Positions 62,696 through 64,000 of a DNA stretch of 64,000 bases are shown here, in pieces. Source of the DNA: Dermatophagoides farinae (taxonomy: Eukaryota; Arthropoda; Arachnida; Sarcoptiformes; Pyroglyphidae); NCBI RefSeq assembly GCF_024713945.1, contig NC_134681.1, forward strand, positions 1,736,001-1,800,000. Direction: 5' to 3'. The position numbers and the translations under genes were made by a program. The notes under the pieces are model-generated. The model did no database searches and had not been told where the DNA came from. It was given only the letters and a program-made list of their open reading frames with translations. The stretch's first letter is position 1. Each line of letters opens with the position of its first letter.

Positions 62696-63342
62696 ACGCT
62701 GGTGGCACTCTCGGATATTCACAGCCACAGAGAAAATTGGTCTCCTCATTTGAGGGTGAGAATACCAAAATTTTTGCAAATTCTTCCCCTCAAAATTTGC
62801 GCTACTTACGCTTTATAAATTTTTTGCCCATTTTTTTTGTTTCTTCTCCGTGAACATAGTTGTGATGTGTTTGTGTGTGAGATGTAGACATCCCAAACAT
62901 ACATGAATCCAGTGTGTGTGTGTGTGTGAATGGCTCAATTCTTTTTCTTTTCATTTTTTTTTTTTTTTTTTTTTTTGGTTTTGTTCTTGGAGCCCAACCA
63001 CCGCTGGTGGTGGTAGTGGCAAGTAAATTTTTTTTGTTTTGTTGTTTTCTTATTGTTTATTTTTTTTTCGTCGATTCTAAATCTCTTTTTATCTAAGATT
63101 TTTGTTTTGTTGTTTTTTTTGACCACTATCTCCATCCACACATTTTGTTTTTGTTTTTGTTTTTTCAGCAGAGGAAGAAATATATTCATGGGTCCCTATT
63201 ATTTTGGTTGACGATTAACTAAAATTATTACCACTACCATTCATCATTGTGTGAATATTTTTCCGTTTTTTATTGTGTTTCATTATCCAGATACTACTAC
63301 TACTACTACTATCCACCACTATTGCTGCTATATATATATATA

Positions 63343-63405
63343 CAGTAATACCCCGCTTAACGCGGGGGTTACGTTCCAAAAATTCTGAGCGTTAAGCGAT
63401 ATGCT
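63343..63405. mobile_element. End of a second pogo/Tigger-type MITE copy
   Basis: Starts after TA with CAGTAATACCCCGCTTAACG and continues with GTTACGTTCCAAAAATTCTG and AGCGTTAAGCGA. It is nearly identical to the right end of the 16240-16440 element in reverse complement, over about 60 bases. No matching opposite end was found before 64000, so this copy is truncated or is a longer element that runs past the edge. Confidence 0.7.
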
Positions 63406-64000
63406 TTTTCATTTCACAAAATATATGTATTCTATGAATGGATCATACCCGCCTAGTAGCTATTATGTGGTAGTGGTGATTAGTGGTATGGGTAATATTA
63501 ACAAATGGTCGATAGGTGGTGTTTTTTCAAAAAAAAAAAAAAAATTCTATGAAAAAAATTAATTAATGTTCATTTTAAGTTTCAAGTTACAAATAATTCA
63601 AAAAAAAAAAAAAAATAAAAATGTTTGTTGTTTGGTTTCACGTTAAATCGAAACAAACATTTTTTTTTCGTTGCCGGTAATTCTAATGTCTGAAAAAAAG
63701 AGGCATATGATCATTTTTTTTCTTGCTCATCCAAATGAAATGTGATATAATGTGATGTGTCCCTGTCAAACAAACAAACAAAAAAAAAAACAAAAAAAAA
63801 CCAGATGAAAGAGACAAAAAAAAATTTCAACCCATGTCATTTGTTGTTCATAGAATTTACAATTTTCTCTCTTTAACTCTCTCTCAGTGTGTGTGTGTGT
63901 GTGTGTCTGTGTCTGAGATACAGACACAGATAATAAATACATTCAGCATTGAGAATGTATGGTAAAAGCAAATGGAAGAAACAAAAAAAAAAAATATAAA

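Larger units (their letters stand above)
61483..64000. other. Upstream region of the SMARCE1-like gene
   Basis: 2.5 kb with CA (61628-61649), TTGG and TG repeats and the end of a pogo-type MITE at 63343. No HMG-box or other coding sequence was seen on either strand. Short ORFs follow repeats. Confidence 0.55.

Noticed and set aside
62558-62779. Minus ORF with PTNQ repeats that looks like a tandem-repeat peptide
   Set aside because: It is simply the TTGG microsatellite read in frame; no flanking gene signals.

Overview
The window reads as nuclear DNA of a small-genome eukaryote, most likely an acariform (astigmatid, dust-mite-like) mite. It is very AT-rich. Genes are packed on both strands, and most introns are 50-140 bp with GT..AG ends. 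Proteins carry long poly-Q/N/S/T/D tracts. TCAA/TTGA, CA/TG and poly(A) microsatellites fill the spacers. The gene set is animal: dynein-2, OCRL/INPP5B, CCM3/PDCD10, MEST, ENPP, SMARCE1, GOSR1, ZNF598. The mite assignment is inference from style; I ran no search. I recognised no tRNA, rRNA or CRISPR array.

Layout. 1-510 (-): 5' part of a secreted protein with X-Pro dipeptide repeats, running off the left edge. 2274-3934 (+): CYP3-clan cytochrome P450. 4480-5199 (+): one ORF with a Bel/Pao Gag-like (DUF1759-like) domain. 5301-6628 (-): pyruvate dehydrogenase E1-alpha. 7464-9920 (+): membrane ENPP ectophosphodiesterase. 10348-14447 (-): AT-hook plus extended-PHD protein resembling TCF20/RAI1. 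14.5-17.5 kb: intergenic island with two MITEs and several palindromes. 17520-21429 (-): GRAM/VASt sterol-transfer protein (Aster/GRAMD1). 22932-24070 (+): Golgi SNARE GOSR1. 24537-29020 (-): OCRL/INPP5B 5-phosphatase. 30760-31749 (-): PDCD10/CCM3. 32866-34633 (+): leucine-rich-repeat membrane protein. 34747-47306 (-): dynein-2 heavy chain, 4139 aa in three exons. 47649-48987 (-): MEST-like alpha/beta hydrolase. 49957-53029 (+): ZNF598/Hel2 RING E3 ligase. 53667-54933 (-): trypsin-like protease. 56185-61482 (-): SMARCE1/BAF57-like protein with a huge low-complexity tail and no visible HMG box. 61.5-64 kb: non-coding, with the end of a second MITE copy.

The genes do not form a functional operon. 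They are mostly housekeeping and cell-biology genes, often arranged in convergent or divergent pairs. Some share broad themes: phosphoinositide and sterol membrane identity (OCRL, Aster, GOSR1), chromatin (SMARCE1-like, TCF20-like), and secreted or ecto-enzymes (ENPP, protease, X-Pro protein). Exon boundaries were set by hand from GT/AG sites and reading-frame continuity. Every multi-exon model given here sums to an intact frame.

The items most worth a second look are the SMARCE1-like gene without an HMG box, the Gag-derived ORF, the X-Pro secreted protein, the protease with a non-basic activation site, a repeated CGATAGATGGC motif in spacers, and the MITE/palindrome island at 15.4-16.7 kb.
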